Assembly: GCA_020859985.1 (NCBI GenBank)
Contig: JAJBVD010000039.1
Span: forward strand, 1-64,000
Source: Clostridiales bacterium
GTDB taxonomy: Bacteria; Bacillota; Clostridia; Lachnospirales; Lachnospiraceae
Direction of reading: 5' to 3'
DNA: 64,000 nucleotides
Shown: positions 1 through 8,559 of the stretch, piece after piece
Layout of the letters: each line of letters begins with the position of its first letter
Numbering within the stretch: the first letter of the stretch is position 1
Translations under genes and position numbers: made by a program
The notes under the pieces: generated by a model
Databases searched by the model: none
Seen by the model: the letters and a program-made list of their open reading frames with translations, nothing else
Told to the model about the DNA's origin: nothing

Positions 1-225
1 ATGAAGGCTCAGGCTACCGAGTCCTTCGGTTACAACACCGATGAGATCGTTTCTTCCGATATCGTTGGTATGAGATATGGTTCTCTGTTCGATGCTACTC
101 AGACCATGGTTGTTAACCTTGGCAATGGCACTTCTCAGGTACAGGTTGTTTCCTGGTATGACAATGAGAACTCCTATGTAAGCCAGATGGTTCGCACCAT
201 CAAGTATTTCGCTGAGCTGGCATAA
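1..225 (+). CDS. gap: Glyceraldehyde-3-phosphate dehydrogenase, C-terminal part (5' end outside window)
   Basis: This is the last 74 codons of an NAD-dependent glyceraldehyde-3-phosphate dehydrogenase, the cytosolic glycolytic enzyme that makes 1,3-bisphosphoglycerate. The end matches the family closely: a [13 protein letters not shown] stretch, then [19 protein letters not shown], where the WYDNE segment is the family hallmark near the NAD site. The catalytic Cys and the Rossmann fold lie upstream of the window, so the ATG at position 1 is an internal methionine and not the start. pgk and tpiA follow on the same strand, as in the usual glycolytic cluster, but a strong terminator separates gap from pgk. 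Confidence 0.95.
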   Translation: MKAQATESFGYNTDEIVSSDIVGMRYGSLFDATQTMVVNLGNGTSQVQVVSWYDNENSYVSQMVRTIKYFAELA

Positions 226-295
226 TCTGTCTGACAGCAGACCCGGCGGTTCGTTTCCGTTTTGGACAGGCTGTCGGTGATAAAAGACCCTGATG

Positions 296-330
296 AGGTC
301 CGGTCTGAAAGGACCGGACCTTGTTTTCTA
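296..330 (+). terminator. Intrinsic terminator after gap
   Basis: A perfect 10-bp stem (AGGTCCGGTC at 296-305 with GACCGGACCT at 312-321) closes a 6-nt loop and is followed by TGTTTTCT. It lies 71 bp after the gap stop codon and should end gap transcription or reduce read-through into pgk. Confidence 0.85.
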
Positions 331-356
331 TGCGAAGGGGCTGGAAGCCTGCTATT

Positions 357-386
357 TTGACCATTAATTTTGGATTCGCATAGTAC
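357..386 (+). promoter_or_regulatory. Candidate promoter for pgk-tpiA
   Basis: TTGACC at 357-362 and TAGTAC at 381-386 are 18 bp apart, just after the gap terminator and upstream of the pgk ribosome binding site AGGAGG (405-410). The -10 is a weak match, so this is tentative. Confidence 0.4.
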
Positions 387-418
387 TCTGATATTTTAAT
401 AAACAGGAGGAATTTCCG

Positions 419-1639
419 ATGCTGAACAAAAAATCTGTTGATGATTTCAACGCAAATGGCAGAAAAGTTCTGGTTCGCTGCGATTTCAACGTACCGCTCA
501 AGAACGGTGAGATCACGGATGAGACCCGTATCGTAGCGGCGCTGCCGACGATTAAGAAGCTGATCGCGGATGGCGGCAAGGTAATCCTTTGCTCCCATCT
601 TGGCAAAGTAAAGAATGGCCCGAACGAGGGCGAGTCTCTTGCACCGGTTGCAAAGAGACTGAGCGAAAAGCTTGGCAAGGAAGTGAATTTCGTATCCGAT
701 TACAATGTGACCGGCGAGGCAGCTACCGCAGCGGTAGAGGCTATGCAGCCGGGCGATGTTGTACTTCTGCAGAATACCCGTTTCCGCGGAGCAGAGGAGA
801 CCAAGAATGGCGAGGCGTTCAGCAAAGAGCTGGCTGATCTGTGTGATGATTATGTATGCGACGCATTCGGTTCTTCCCACAGAGCACACGCTTCTGTAGC
901 TGGCGTTACCGATGTAGTTCGAGCAAAAGGCGGCAATTGCGCGGTTGGTTATCTGATGGAGAAGGAGATCAACTTCCTTGGCAACGCGGTAGAGAATCCG
1001 GTGAGACCGTTTGTAGCAATCCTTGGCGGTGCGAAGGTAGCGGACAAGCTGAACGTGATCTCTAACCTGCTTGAGAAGTGCGACACCCTGATCATTGGCG
1101 GCGGCATGGCTTATACGTTCCTGAAAGCACAGGGCTATGAGATCGGTACCTCTCTTTGCGACGATACCAAGCTTGACTACTGCAAGGAAATGATGGCGAA
1201 GGCTGAGTCACTTGGCAAAAAGCTGCTTCTGCCCATTGATACTGTTGTGACAAGCGAGTTCCCGAACCCGATCGACGCAGAGATTGAGACGGCAGTATAT
1301 GACTCTACTGCAATCCCGGCTGACAAGATGGGTATGGATATCGGACCGAAGACACAGGCGCTTTATGCGGAAGCTGTAAAGACCGCTAAGACGGTTGTAT
1401 GGAACGGACCGATGGGCGTATTCGAGAATCCGACCCTTGCAAAAGGCACCATCGCTGTAGCGAAAGCTCTGGCAGAGACCGACGCGACCACCATCATCGG
1501 CGGCGGCGATTCCGCGGCAGCTGTAAATCAGCTTGGCTTTGGCGATAAGATGTCCCACATCTCTACCGGCGGCGGCGCTTCCCTTGAGTTCCTTGAGGGC
1601 AAAGACCTTCCAGGCGTAGTAGCCGCGGACGACAAGTAG
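419..1639 (+). CDS. pgk: Phosphoglycerate kinase
   Basis: A full-length (406 aa) phosphoglycerate kinase, which transfers phosphate from 1,3-bisphosphoglycerate to ADP in the cytosol. The N-terminal substrate domain has [11 protein letters not shown] and the HLGK motif, and residues around 150 carry [10 protein letters not shown]. The C-terminal nucleotide domain has [18 protein letters not shown] and the final GGGDSAAAV and [10 protein letters not shown] motifs. AGGAGG sits 8 nt before the ATG. tpiA follows after 46 bp with no terminator between, so the two are probably cotranscribed. Confidence 0.98.
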   Translation: MLNKKSVDDFNANGRKVLVRCDFNVPLKNGEITDETRIVAALPTIKKLIADGGKVILCSHLGKVKNGPNEGESLAPVAKRLSEKLGKEVNFVSDYNVTGEAATAAVEAMQPGDVVLLQNTRFRGAEETKNGEAFSKELADLCDDYVCDAFGSSHRAHASVAGVTDVVRAKGGNCAVGYLMEKEINFLGNAVENPVRPFVAILGGAKVADKLNVISNLLEKCDTLIIGGGMAYTFLKAQGYEIGTSLCDDTKLDYCKEMMAKAESLGKKLLLPIDTVVTSEFPNPIDAEIETAVYDSTAIPADKMGMDIGPKTQALYAEAVKTAKTVVWNGPMGVFENPTLAKGTIAVAKALAETDATTIIGGGDSAAAVNQLGFGDKMSHISTGGGASLEFLEGKDLPGVVAADDK

Positions 1640-1685
1640 AATGACGCGATATTTATAAATATAACAGAACAGGAGAACAATCATC

Positions 1686-2435
1686 ATGGCAAGAAAGAAA
1701 ATTATCGCTGGCAACTGGAAGATGAATATGACTCCGAGCGAGGCTGTTAAGCTTGTTGAGACCTTAAAGCCGCTCGTAGTAAACGATGATGTAGACGTTG
1801 TATTCTGTGTTCCTGCAATCGACATCATCCCGGTAGTGGAAGCTGCAAAGGGTTCCAATATTCAGATTGGCGCAGAGAATATGTACTTTGAGGAGAAGGG
1901 TGCTTATACAGGCGAGATTTCTCCGAATATGCTTACCGATGCTGGTGTGAAGTACGTAGTGCTCGGTCATTCCGAGAGAAGAGAGTATTTCGCTGAGACC
2001 AGTGAGACTGTCAACAAGAAGATGCTGAAAGCATTTGAGCATGGTCTTACACCGATCATGTGCTGCGGCGAGTCTCTTGAACAGAGAGAGCAGGGCATCA
2101 CAATGGACTGGATCCGTCAGCAAGTGAAGGTAGGCTTCCTGAACGTGACCGCAGATCAGGCTAAGACTGCAGTTATCGCTTATGAGCCGATCTGGGCAAT
2201 CGGTACTGGCAAGACCGCTACTACTGAGCAGGCACAGGAGGTTTGTGCAGAGATCCGTAAGTGCATCGCTGAGATTTATGACGATGCTACAGCAGCAGAG
2301 ATCCGTATCCAGTACGGCGGTTCTGTAAATGCAAAGACTGCTCCGGATCTGTTTGCACAGGCGGACATCGACGGCGGTCTGGTAGGCGGAGCCTCCCTTA
2401 AAGAAGAATTCGGGAAGATCGTAAACTATAAATAA
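1686..2435 (+). CDS. tpiA: Triosephosphate isomerase
   Basis: A 249-aa TIM-barrel enzyme that interconverts dihydroxyacetone phosphate and glyceraldehyde-3-phosphate. The N-terminus has the substrate residues Asn and Lys in AGNWKMN. The catalytic His is in GHSERRE, the catalytic Glu in [15 protein letters not shown], and the phosphate-binding GGSVNAKT and GGLVGGASL segments are at the C-terminus. AGGAGAA precedes the ATG. It is the last gene of the glycolytic run; a strong terminator follows within 25 bp. Confidence 0.98.
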   Translation: MARKKIIAGNWKMNMTPSEAVKLVETLKPLVVNDDVDVVFCVPAIDIIPVVEAAKGSNIQIGAENMYFEEKGAYTGEISPNMLTDAGVKYVVLGHSERREYFAETSETVNKKMLKAFEHGLTPIMCCGESLEQREQGITMDWIRQQVKVGFLNVTADQAKTAVIAYEPIWAIGTGKTATTEQAQEVCAEIRKCIAEIYDDATAAEIRIQYGGSVNAKTAPDLFAQADIDGGLVGGASLKEEFGKIVNYK

Positions 2436-2455
2436 TAATATGATTGTTAGCATAT

Positions 2456-2485
2456 AAAAGGGCGGCTGTTGAGCCGTCCTTTTGT
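2456..2485 (+). terminator. Intrinsic terminator after tpiA
   Basis: AAAAGGGCGGCT (2456-2467) and AGCCGTCCTTTT (2472-2483) pair around the loop GTTG. The T-run leads directly into the family B repeat, the arrangement seen at every family B copy. Confidence 0.85.
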
Positions 2486-2567
2486 AGTGCGCAGGGCTGC
2501 ATAAGGGATTTTCCGGCACGCAGCAACCGTGCGGGCAGGTGGGAGTCAGCAAGCCGCGTCCTACCCG
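2484..2567 (-). repeat. Family B intergenic element, copy 1 (divergent)
   Basis: Read on the minus strand it runs from CGGGTAGGA to ATGCAGCCCTGCGCAC, with the A-rich plus CCTT linker of the family. Both hairpins are less regular than in the copies at 9434, 19872 and 53772. The TGCGCA end touches the tpiA terminator. Confidence 0.6.
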
Positions 2568-2569
2568 AA

Positions 2570-3115
2570 TCACAGCCGCAAAGAATGATATACATTCCCA
2601 TCAAGCGTTTTCCAGTATACATCCTTTCCTTCAATTTTCATATAGCTGTGGGTACTGTTGGCCTTAGGGATTGACACAGAGCCAGGATTCAGGTATAGAT
2701 TGTTATTTCCGAAAGGTTCCCAGGCAGGAATGTGCGTATGCCCGTGAAGAAGGAGATCGCCTGTCTGCAAAGGAGGCGGCGTGACGACGGTATAATGATG
2801 CCCGTGGGTGGCGTAAAGCAAACGATCATCTGCTGTCAGCAGACAATAGTCTGCCAGAATGGGAAATTCCAGCACCATCTGGTCCACCTCAGTATCACAG
2901 TTGCCGCGTACACAGAAGATGCGCTCTTTACAGGCGTTCAGCATGGCAATCACCTTTTTGGGCTCGTATTCCAGAGGCAGGTCGTTGCGCGGCCCATGGT
3001 ATAAAATGTCGCCCAGAAGCAGAAGGCGGTCCGCTTTTTCCCGGTTAAAGGCTTCCAGCATTTTTTCACAGTAGTATGCGGAACCATGAATATCGGATGC
3101 AATCATCAGGTTCAT
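2570..3115 (-). CDS. yfcE: YfcE/MJ0936-type metallophosphodiesterase
   Basis: A 181-aa calcineurin-like phosphoesterase. Metal-binding motifs are in order: ASDIHGS near the N-terminus, LLLGDILYHGPRN, RGNCDTEVDQ, ATHGHHY, and LLHGHTHIPAW near the C-terminus, ending with NPGSVSIPK. The family hydrolyses phosphodiesters such as artificial bis-pNPP or cyclic nucleotides; the natural substrate is usually unknown. GGAGGAAAA precedes the ATG on the minus strand. The gene stands alone, convergent with tpiA, and no partner in the window indicates a specific role. Confidence 0.85.
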   Translation of the reverse strand: MNLMIASDIHGSAYYCEKMLEAFNREKADRLLLLGDILYHGPRNDLPLEYEPKKVIAMLNACKERIFCVRGNCDTEVDQMVLEFPILADYCLLTADDRLLYATHGHHYTVVTPPPLQTGDLLLHGHTHIPAWEPFGNNNLYLNPGSVSIPKANSTHSYMKIEGKDVYWKTLDGNVYHSLRL

Positions 3116-3460
3116 ATCCTATTTTCCTCCATCAATCTCTTTATATTTCGTTTTTGCTTTATTCGATTCATTTCCTTGACGCTGTTCATTGTGCAGAAAT
3201 TCCGATGAAATGTCAACCTGTTTTTTCATGTGTTTATTGGGTCAGCAGTAAAAATTCAAACGGAAGATATATTGTATATGAAAATGCGTGCCGCCTGTTT
3301 ACACAAAAATCTGAATCCGCAACAGAAATTGCTTGAAAAAAAGCGCCTAAAGAGATACAATGGTAAAGAATTTCAGAAGCCGATTCTGAAAATATTTGAA
3401 ACACCTGCGGCTGTAAAATTCTTATGCGGCCGCACATCAATTACATAAGGAGGTGAGCGT
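3116..3460. other. 345-bp divergent intergenic region
   Basis: The region separates the phosphodiesterase gene from the C1 operon. It holds a candidate promoter (3333-3361), an AT-rich hairpin (TTTCAGAA/TTCTGAAA near 3374-3394) in the resulting leader, and the AAGGAGGTGA site used by the TTG start at 3461. Short open frames here have no recognisable product and no ribosome binding site. Confidence 0.6.
3333..3361 (+). promoter_or_regulatory. Candidate promoter of the metV-metF-rnfC2 operon
   Basis: TTGAAA (3333-3338) and TACAAT (3356-3361) are separated by exactly 17 bp. Transcription would start about 95 nt before the TTG start codon of the RnfC2 gene. Confidence 0.6.
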
Positions 3461-5446
3461 TTGGAAGACTACACCAAGTACAGGCTGAAAACTCGCGAAG
3501 AACTGGCGCAGGCATTATCCGGGACAGATCATATTTTTGTGATCTCCTGCAATAAGTGCTTTAAGGAGTTCAATACCGTTGAAGAGCCGGAGCTTGCTGA
3601 GTTTGAGAAGATTGCTGCCGAAGAAGGAAAGACCATCACGGGGAACGCGAGGGTCGATTTTTTGTGCAACAAAACGCAGACAGCGAAAACGCTTTCTGAC
3701 ATTGTTCCGGAAGGAACAGAGAGTATCTTTGTAGTCTCCTGCGGACTGGGTGTCCAGACAATTGCGGATATGCAGACAGAGTGCTCCGAGTCGGACCCAA
3801 CACCGGTCTATTCTGCTACAGATTCGCTGAATTATACCGGACATCATGGCATGGCGCTGACAGACAAGGCCTGTGATGCATGTGCACAGTGCTATCTGAA
3901 CGTGACAGGCGGTATCTGTCCGATCGTCGACTGTTCTAAAAGTCTGGTTAACGGCCAGTGCGGCGGCGCGAAGAACGGCAAGTGTGAGGTAGATCCGAAC
4001 AAGGATTGCGCGTGGGAGAAGATTTACCAGAGGCTTAAAAAGCAGGGAAGACTGGAAGAGTTCCTTAATCAGCCGGTGCAGATGCGGGATTACTCAAAGA
4101 CCAGCTTCAAATTTGTACATGACTATGTGACTTCCATTCGGGAAAACAGGCTCGACGGCTATTACGGCGGAGTGCATCCTCTTGAGAACAAGGGATATAC
4201 AGAGCAGATTGCTCTGGCAAGATTCCCGGAGCCGGAGACTGTAGTGATTCCGCTCTCCATGCATGCGGGCGCTCCTGCGACACCGATCGTGGCAGTGGGA
4301 GATACCGTAAAGGTCGGCCAGAAGATCGGCGAATCCGCAGGCTTTATCAGCAGCCCGGTACATTCGAGCGTAAGCGGTACAGTCATTGCGATCGAGGATC
4401 ATGGTCACGCGACCAGAGGCACCTGCCCGGCTGTTGTGATTCAGTCGGATGGGAAAAATACGCTGGATGATTCCGTGAAGCCGCACAAGTCCCTGGAGGA
4501 ACTGACTCCGGATGAGATTATTGATATTGTGAAAGAAGCCGGCATCGTCGGTATGGGCGGCGCAGGCTTCCCGACATCTGTGAAGCTTAAACCTGCAAAG
4601 CCGGTTGACACGATCCTGCTGAACGGGTGCGAGTGTGAGCCGTATCTGACAGCGGATCACCGTGTGATGCTGGAGTATGCGGATGACATCGTATTCGGCC
4701 TGCGTGCAATCGTGAAAACCGTTGGCGCAGAAAAAGGCCTGATTGTGATCGAGGATAACAAGCCGGACGCAATCGAGGTCATGAAAGCCAAAGTAGCGGA
4801 TTATGATAATCTGGATGTGGTTGTCGCAAAGACCAAATACCCGCAGGGTGCTGAAAAGATGCTGATCAAGCGTGTGATGAAACGTCAGGTGCCAAGTGGC
4901 GGACTTCCTGCGGATGTCGGCTGCGTAGTAAGCAATATCAGTACGACGAAGGCAATTTCTGACGCGATCCAGAAAGGCATGCCGCTCATCGAGCGTGTCG
5001 TTTCCGTGACGGGTGAACGTCTGAAGAATCCGGGCAATTATATTGTGAAGATCGGTACGAATACGAAGGATCTGATTGATTACTGTGGCGGTGTCGTTGG
5101 AGACGGAGAGATTACATACAAGGCCGGCGGCCCGATGATGGGATTTGTCTTAAAAGATCTGAATGTCCCGATCATGAAGGGTTCGAACGGCATCATCTGC
5201 GTGGACACGGACTACACGGAAGAGCAGCCCTGCATCAAGTGTGGACGCTGTATGGATGTCTGTCCGATGGAGCTGAAGCCTCTTTACTTCGCGAAATACG
5301 CGGATGAGGAGAATTGGCAGGGCATGAAAGACCAGCATGTTATGGATTGTCTGGAATGCCGCTGCTGCGAATATATCTGCTCCTCCAAGATTCCGCTGGT
5401 GACAAAGATTAAGGCCGGAAAAGCGGCAGTAAGGGGGATGAAGTGA
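3461..5446 (+). CDS. rnfC2: MetV-like domain fused to RnfC2 (electron-input subunit of methylenetetrahydrofolate reductase)
   Basis: This 661-aa protein has two parts. Residues 1-205 are a MetV-type cysteine-rich domain, with CDACAQCY, TGGICPI, CSKSLVNGQCGG and NGKCEVDP motifs nearly identical to the adjacent MetV. Residues 230-661 are RnfC-like: a barrel-sandwich start, the NADH/FMN-binding GMGGAGFPT, NGCECEPYLTADHR, and two Cys4 iron-sulfur sites (CIKCGRCMDVCP and CLECRCCEYIC). In acetogens RnfC2 feeds NADH electrons to MetV/MetF. The start is TTG, chosen because AAGGAGGTGA lies correctly upstream and no ATG does. metV begins 1 nt after its stop codon, so the two are translationally coupled. 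Confidence 0.88.
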   Translation: MEDYTKYRLKTREELAQALSGTDHIFVISCNKCFKEFNTVEEPELAEFEKIAAEEGKTITGNARVDFLCNKTQTAKTLSDIVPEGTESIFVVSCGLGVQTIADMQTECSESDPTPVYSATDSLNYTGHHGMALTDKACDACAQCYLNVTGGICPIVDCSKSLVNGQCGGAKNGKCEVDPNKDCAWEKIYQRLKKQGRLEEFLNQPVQMRDYSKTSFKFVHDYVTSIRENRLDGYYGGVHPLENKGYTEQIALARFPEPETVVIPLSMHAGAPATPIVAVGDTVKVGQKIGESAGFISSPVHSSVSGTVIAIEDHGHATRGTCPAVVIQSDGKNTLDDSVKPHKSLEELTPDEIIDIVKEAGIVGMGGAGFPTSVKLKPAKPVDTILLNGCECEPYLTADHRVMLEYADDIVFGLRAIVKTVGAEKGLIVIEDNKPDAIEVMKAKVADYDNLDVVVAKTKYPQGAEKMLIKRVMKRQVPSGGLPADVGCVVSNISTTKAISDAIQKGMPLIERVVSVTGERLKNPGNYIVKIGTNTKDLIDYCGGVVGDGEITYKAGGPMMGFVLKDLNVPIMKGSNGIICVDTDYTEEQPCIKCGRCMDVCPMELKPLYFAKYADEENWQGMKDQHVMDCLECRCCEYICSSKIPLVTKIKAGKAAVRGMK

Positions 5447-5447
5447 T

Positions 5448-6071
5448 ATGCTGATTACTGAATTAAAATCAAAAGAAACGATCTTCTCCCTTGTTGATGG
5501 AAAAAAAGCATTTATCATCAACTGCCATGGCTGCAGAGAAGTATACTTCCCTCTTGAGGAGGCGGCACAGCTTCAGGAAGAGCTTCACGCAAATGGAAGC
5601 GTGACTGGCATTCTGACGACAGATTATATCTGCAACCCGGACAACCTGAAGGTACGTCTGGAAGGTCATAAGGCTGAGATCGATGCCGCGGATGTAGTTC
5701 TGGTCTTTTCCTGCGGCGTCGGCGTACAGACGGTGGCTTCTTATCTGGAGGACAAGAAGGTCTGTGCGTGCTGCGATACGAGCCGTCTTCCGGGCTTTCA
5801 GGGCGTCACACCGCTGGAGTATGACTGCGGCCAGTGCGGCGAGTGCTATCTGAATCTGACCGGCGGCATCTGCCCGATTACAGCCTGCTCCAAGAGCCTG
5901 GTCAACGGCCAGTGCGGCGGCTCCAAGAACGGCAAATGCGAGGTTGACCCGAATATGGACTGCGGCTGGGAGCGTATCTACCGCAGACTGGAAAAGATCG
6001 GACGTCTGGACGCGCTGAAGTGCCCGACACAGATCCGCAATTTCGCGACTGATCAGGAAGTTGCTAAATAA
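5448..6071 (+). CDS. metV: MetV, zinc/iron-sulfur subunit of methylenetetrahydrofolate reductase
   Basis: A 207-aa MTHFR C-terminal-domain protein. Cysteine motifs in order are NCHGC, CGVGV, CACCDTSR, CGQCGECY, TGGICPITACSK, GQCGG and KCEVDP. MetV forms a complex with MetF and passes electrons to its flavin. It is a close relative of the N-terminal domain of the preceding gene, suggesting local duplication. The ATG is 1 nt after the rnfC2 stop codon, and metF follows after 30 nt with its own AGGAG, so this is one operon. Confidence 0.9.
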   Translation: MLITELKSKETIFSLVDGKKAFIINCHGCREVYFPLEEAAQLQEELHANGSVTGILTTDYICNPDNLKVRLEGHKAEIDAADVVLVFSCGVGVQTVASYLEDKKVCACCDTSRLPGFQGVTPLEYDCGQCGECYLNLTGGICPITACSKSLVNGQCGGSKNGKCEVDPNMDCGWERIYRRLEKIGRLDALKCPTQIRNFATDQEVAK

Positions 6072-6101
6072 TAATTTGTATAGAAACAGGAGTGACAGAT
6101 C

Positions 6102-6980
6102 ATGAAAATCACAGAATTATTTGAACGTGGTGAGTTTGTAGTCACAGCAGAAGTCGGACCGCCTAAGGGCTGCCACATTGAGAATCTGCTGGAAGAGGCG
6201 AAGACATACTTAAGCGGTATCACGGCTGTCAACGTAACGGACAACCAGTCGTCTGTCATGCGTCTTGGCTCTCTGGCTACCTGTAAGGCATTAAAAGATG
6301 AGGGGCTGACCCCGATATTTCAGATCACCTGCCGTGACCGGAACCGGATTGCGCTGCAGTCTGATCTTTTGAGCGCAGTAATGCTTGGCATCGAGAATGT
6401 GCTGCTTCTGACCGGTGATCATACAAAGCTTGGCGATCATCCGCAGGCAAAACCGGTCTTTGACCTGGATTCCGTTTCGCTGCTGCACACGGCGAAGCTG
6501 CTGGAGTCCGGTGTGGATCTTGGCGGAAATCAGCTTGTTGGTGAGCCGCCGAAGTTCGCGAAAGGCGCGGTTGTATCTCCGTGCAGCGATTCCGTGGACG
6601 CGCAGCTGGCAAAGATGGAGCGCAAGGTAGCTGCCGGTGCAGATTACTTCCAGACGCAGGCTGTCTATGAGCCGGAGAAATTCATTAAATTTATGGAAAA
6701 GGCGAAACAGTTCGGCAAGCCGGTTCAGCTCGGCATCGTTATTCCGAAATCAGCCGGTATGGCGAAGTATATGAATGACAACGTGGCTGGCATCCATGTG
6801 CCGCAGGAGATGCTTGATGAGCTTCGTGCGGATAAGGAGAAGACCAAGGCAGGTATCACCGGTGTGGAGATTGCGGCGCGCATCATCAAAGAGTGCAAGC
6901 CGTATTGCCAGGGCGTACATATCATGGCGCTTGGCTGGGAATCCAAGGTACCGGCGCTTCTGGAGCAGGCCGGGATCTGA
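6102..6980 (+). CDS. metF: 5,10-methylenetetrahydrofolate reductase
   Basis: A 292-aa flavin TIM-barrel enzyme that reduces methylene-THF to methyl-THF, for acetogenesis or methionine synthesis. The N-terminal VVTAEVGPPKG holds the conserved acidic active-site residue, followed by NVTDNQSS, TCRDRNR, LLTGDH and a C-terminal GVHIMALGWE. It is of the short MetF type found in Wood-Ljungdahl organisms, which works with MetV. A strong terminator begins 56 bp downstream, so it closes the core operon, with possible read-through to the DUF3786 gene. Confidence 0.93.
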   Translation: MKITELFERGEFVVTAEVGPPKGCHIENLLEEAKTYLSGITAVNVTDNQSSVMRLGSLATCKALKDEGLTPIFQITCRDRNRIALQSDLLSAVMLGIENVLLLTGDHTKLGDHPQAKPVFDLDSVSLLHTAKLLESGVDLGGNQLVGEPPKFAKGAVVSPCSDSVDAQLAKMERKVAAGADYFQTQAVYEPEKFIKFMEKAKQFGKPVQLGIVIPKSAGMAKYMNDNVAGIHVPQEMLDELRADKEKTKAGITGVEIAARIIKECKPYCQGVHIMALGWESKVPALLEQAGI

Positions 6981-7036
6981 ACATCCAGTGACATCCGTTG
7001 AACAGATGCGGCAGTTTTGCTGCTGAATTATTTGTG

Positions 7037-7064
7037 AAAAAGGGAACGCAGCCGTTCCCTTTTT
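7037..7064 (+). terminator. Intrinsic terminator after metF
   Basis: A perfect 12-bp stem, AAAAAGGGAACG with CGTTCCCTTTTT, closes the tetraloop CAGC. It ends 25 bp before the DUF3786 start codon, so that gene depends on read-through or a promoter not seen here. Confidence 0.85.
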
Positions 7065-7089
7065 CCATAACAGAAGGAGAGCGAATAGC

Positions 7090-7737
7090 ATGGAGATTGC
7101 ATACGAAAAAGACAACAAAGAGCGTGTCCCCTTTGAACATTATCTGGCGGAATATAAAGAAGCGGATCCGCTCGAGATGAGCGCGCGTACAGGAGCTGCT
7201 TACGATGAAGCAAAAAAAATGTTTCTCCTGAATTTTATGGGGCGGACATATTCTGTAGCGTTTCCTGATTTTGCCATTACGCCGGATGGAGAGTCAGATG
7301 GGCTGTGGCTTCCAGTGTCCATGAATGCCGCTAAAATTCTGGTGATTCGCTTTCTTCTGGAAGGATGTACAGCTAAAAGCACCGGAAAATTTCTGACTTA
7401 CCGGGAAGTGCCGTGGGGAGAGGTCTACTATCGCCAGTTCAGCGGAAGATGCCTGTCCCGACTGGCCTTTTCCTATGGGAATAAATTAGATCAGTTCAAT
7501 CTGGCAATGGAAAAGCTTGGCGCTGTAAAACTGGAGCAGGGGGATGCTGCTTATGAGATGGAAATCTTTGACGGCTACCGGGTACGCTTTCTGATCTGGG
7601 CAGGAGATGAGGAATTCCCTCCATCCGCACAGATATTGTTCAGTGATAATTTTGCAGCAGCCTTTCATGCTGAAGACCTTGTGGTTGTCTGTGACGTTGT
7701 CATCGGCTCCATGAAAGCGATGAAAGATGTGAAATAA
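7090..7737 (+). CDS. DUF3786 family protein
   Basis: A 215-aa soluble protein without signal peptide or membrane segment. It matches my recollection of DUF3786: an N-terminal acidic helix, a central LNFMGRTYSVAFPDF segment with residues around 75 reading GLWLPVSMNAAKILVIRFLL, and a C-terminal QILFSDNFAAAFHAEDLVVVCDVV. The family has no known biochemical function but tends to occur in anaerobes with C1 or corrinoid metabolism. Here it sits between metF and fchA, which supports a role near tetrahydrofolate C1 chemistry. AGAAGGAGAG precedes the ATG. Confidence 0.7.
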   Translation: MEIAYEKDNKERVPFEHYLAEYKEADPLEMSARTGAAYDEAKKMFLLNFMGRTYSVAFPDFAITPDGESDGLWLPVSMNAAKILVIRFLLEGCTAKSTGKFLTYREVPWGEVYYRQFSGRCLSRLAFSYGNKLDQFNLAMEKLGAVKLEQGDAAYEMEIFDGYRVRFLIWAGDEEFPPSAQILFSDNFAAAFHAEDLVVVCDVVIGSMKAMKDVK

Positions 7738-7754
7738 AATAACGCCGTTTTTTC

Positions 7755-7784
7755 TTGACGGAAACAGCGGGTTAGACTTATAAT
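7755..7784 (+). promoter_or_regulatory. Promoter for fchA-folD
   Basis: TTGACG (7755-7760) and a perfect TATAAT (7779-7784) are 18 bp apart, 71 bp upstream of fchA. This makes fchA-folD a separate transcription unit from metF. Confidence 0.75.
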
Positions 7785-7854
7785 TTTAATGAAACGGTTC
7801 AGAACAGTGAAAAGTATGAATCCAACACAAAGCCGAAATTAAAAGGAGGACGAT

Positions 7855-8487
7855 ATGGGATTTTCAACTGTACCATGCAATGAATTCGTAGAGGTACTTG
7901 CGTCAAAGGCACCGGTACCAGGCGGCGGCGGAGCTTCTGCACTGGTAGGCGCGGTCGGTACGGCGCTTGGCAACATGGTCGGCAGTCTTACGGTAGGTAA
8001 GAAAAAGTATGCGGACGTCGAAGATGAGATGTGGGAACTGAAAGGCAAATGCGATAAGCTTCAGGCCGAACTTTTGACATTGGTCGAGAAAGATGCCGAA
8101 GTGTTTGAACCGCTCTCAAAGGCTTACGGTATGCCGCGCGCGACTGAGGAAGAGAAAGCGGAAAAAGCACGCGTGATGGAGATTGTATTAAAGGATGCCT
8201 GCTCTGTTCCGATGGAGATTATGGAAAAATGCTGCGAAGCCATTGAACTGATCAGGGAGTTTGCTGCAAAGGGCTCTGCTCTGGCAATCAGTGATGCAGG
8301 CGTGGGTGCTGTATTCTGTAAGGCTGCTCTGCAGGGTGCGAGCCTGAACGTTTACATCAATACGAAGTCTATGGCGAACAGAGAGTATGCCGAAGAGTTG
8401 AATGCTAAAGCGGACGCAATGCTGGCAAAATATCCGGCGATGGCAGACGAGATTTATGAGAGCGTTCTGGCAAGGCTGAAAGGATGA
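7855..8487 (+). CDS. fchA: Methenyltetrahydrofolate cyclohydrolase (FTCD_C family)
   Basis: A 210-aa protein of the cyclodeaminase/cyclohydrolase family that interconverts 10-formyl-THF and 5,10-methenyl-THF in the cytosol. Visible signatures are the N-terminal APVPGGGGASALVGAVGTALGNMV and the C-terminal DAGVGAVFCKAALQGASLNV. As a stand-alone protein next to folD it is the dedicated cyclohydrolase seen in acetogens and purine fermenters. AAAAGGAGG precedes the ATG. The altered FolD active site immediately downstream supports this assignment over a cyclodeaminase role. Confidence 0.88.
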   Translation: MGFSTVPCNEFVEVLASKAPVPGGGGASALVGAVGTALGNMVGSLTVGKKKYADVEDEMWELKGKCDKLQAELLTLVEKDAEVFEPLSKAYGMPRATEEEKAEKARVMEIVLKDACSVPMEIMEKCCEAIELIREFAAKGSALAISDAGVGAVFCKAALQGASLNVYINTKSMANREYAEELNAKADAMLAKYPAMADEIYESVLARLKG

Positions 8488-8559
8488 CTGTAAACATAAT
8501 AGAATAACAGAGTCTTTTATTGTTTGAAAACAAGAAAAACATAATGGAGGTACAGTACA

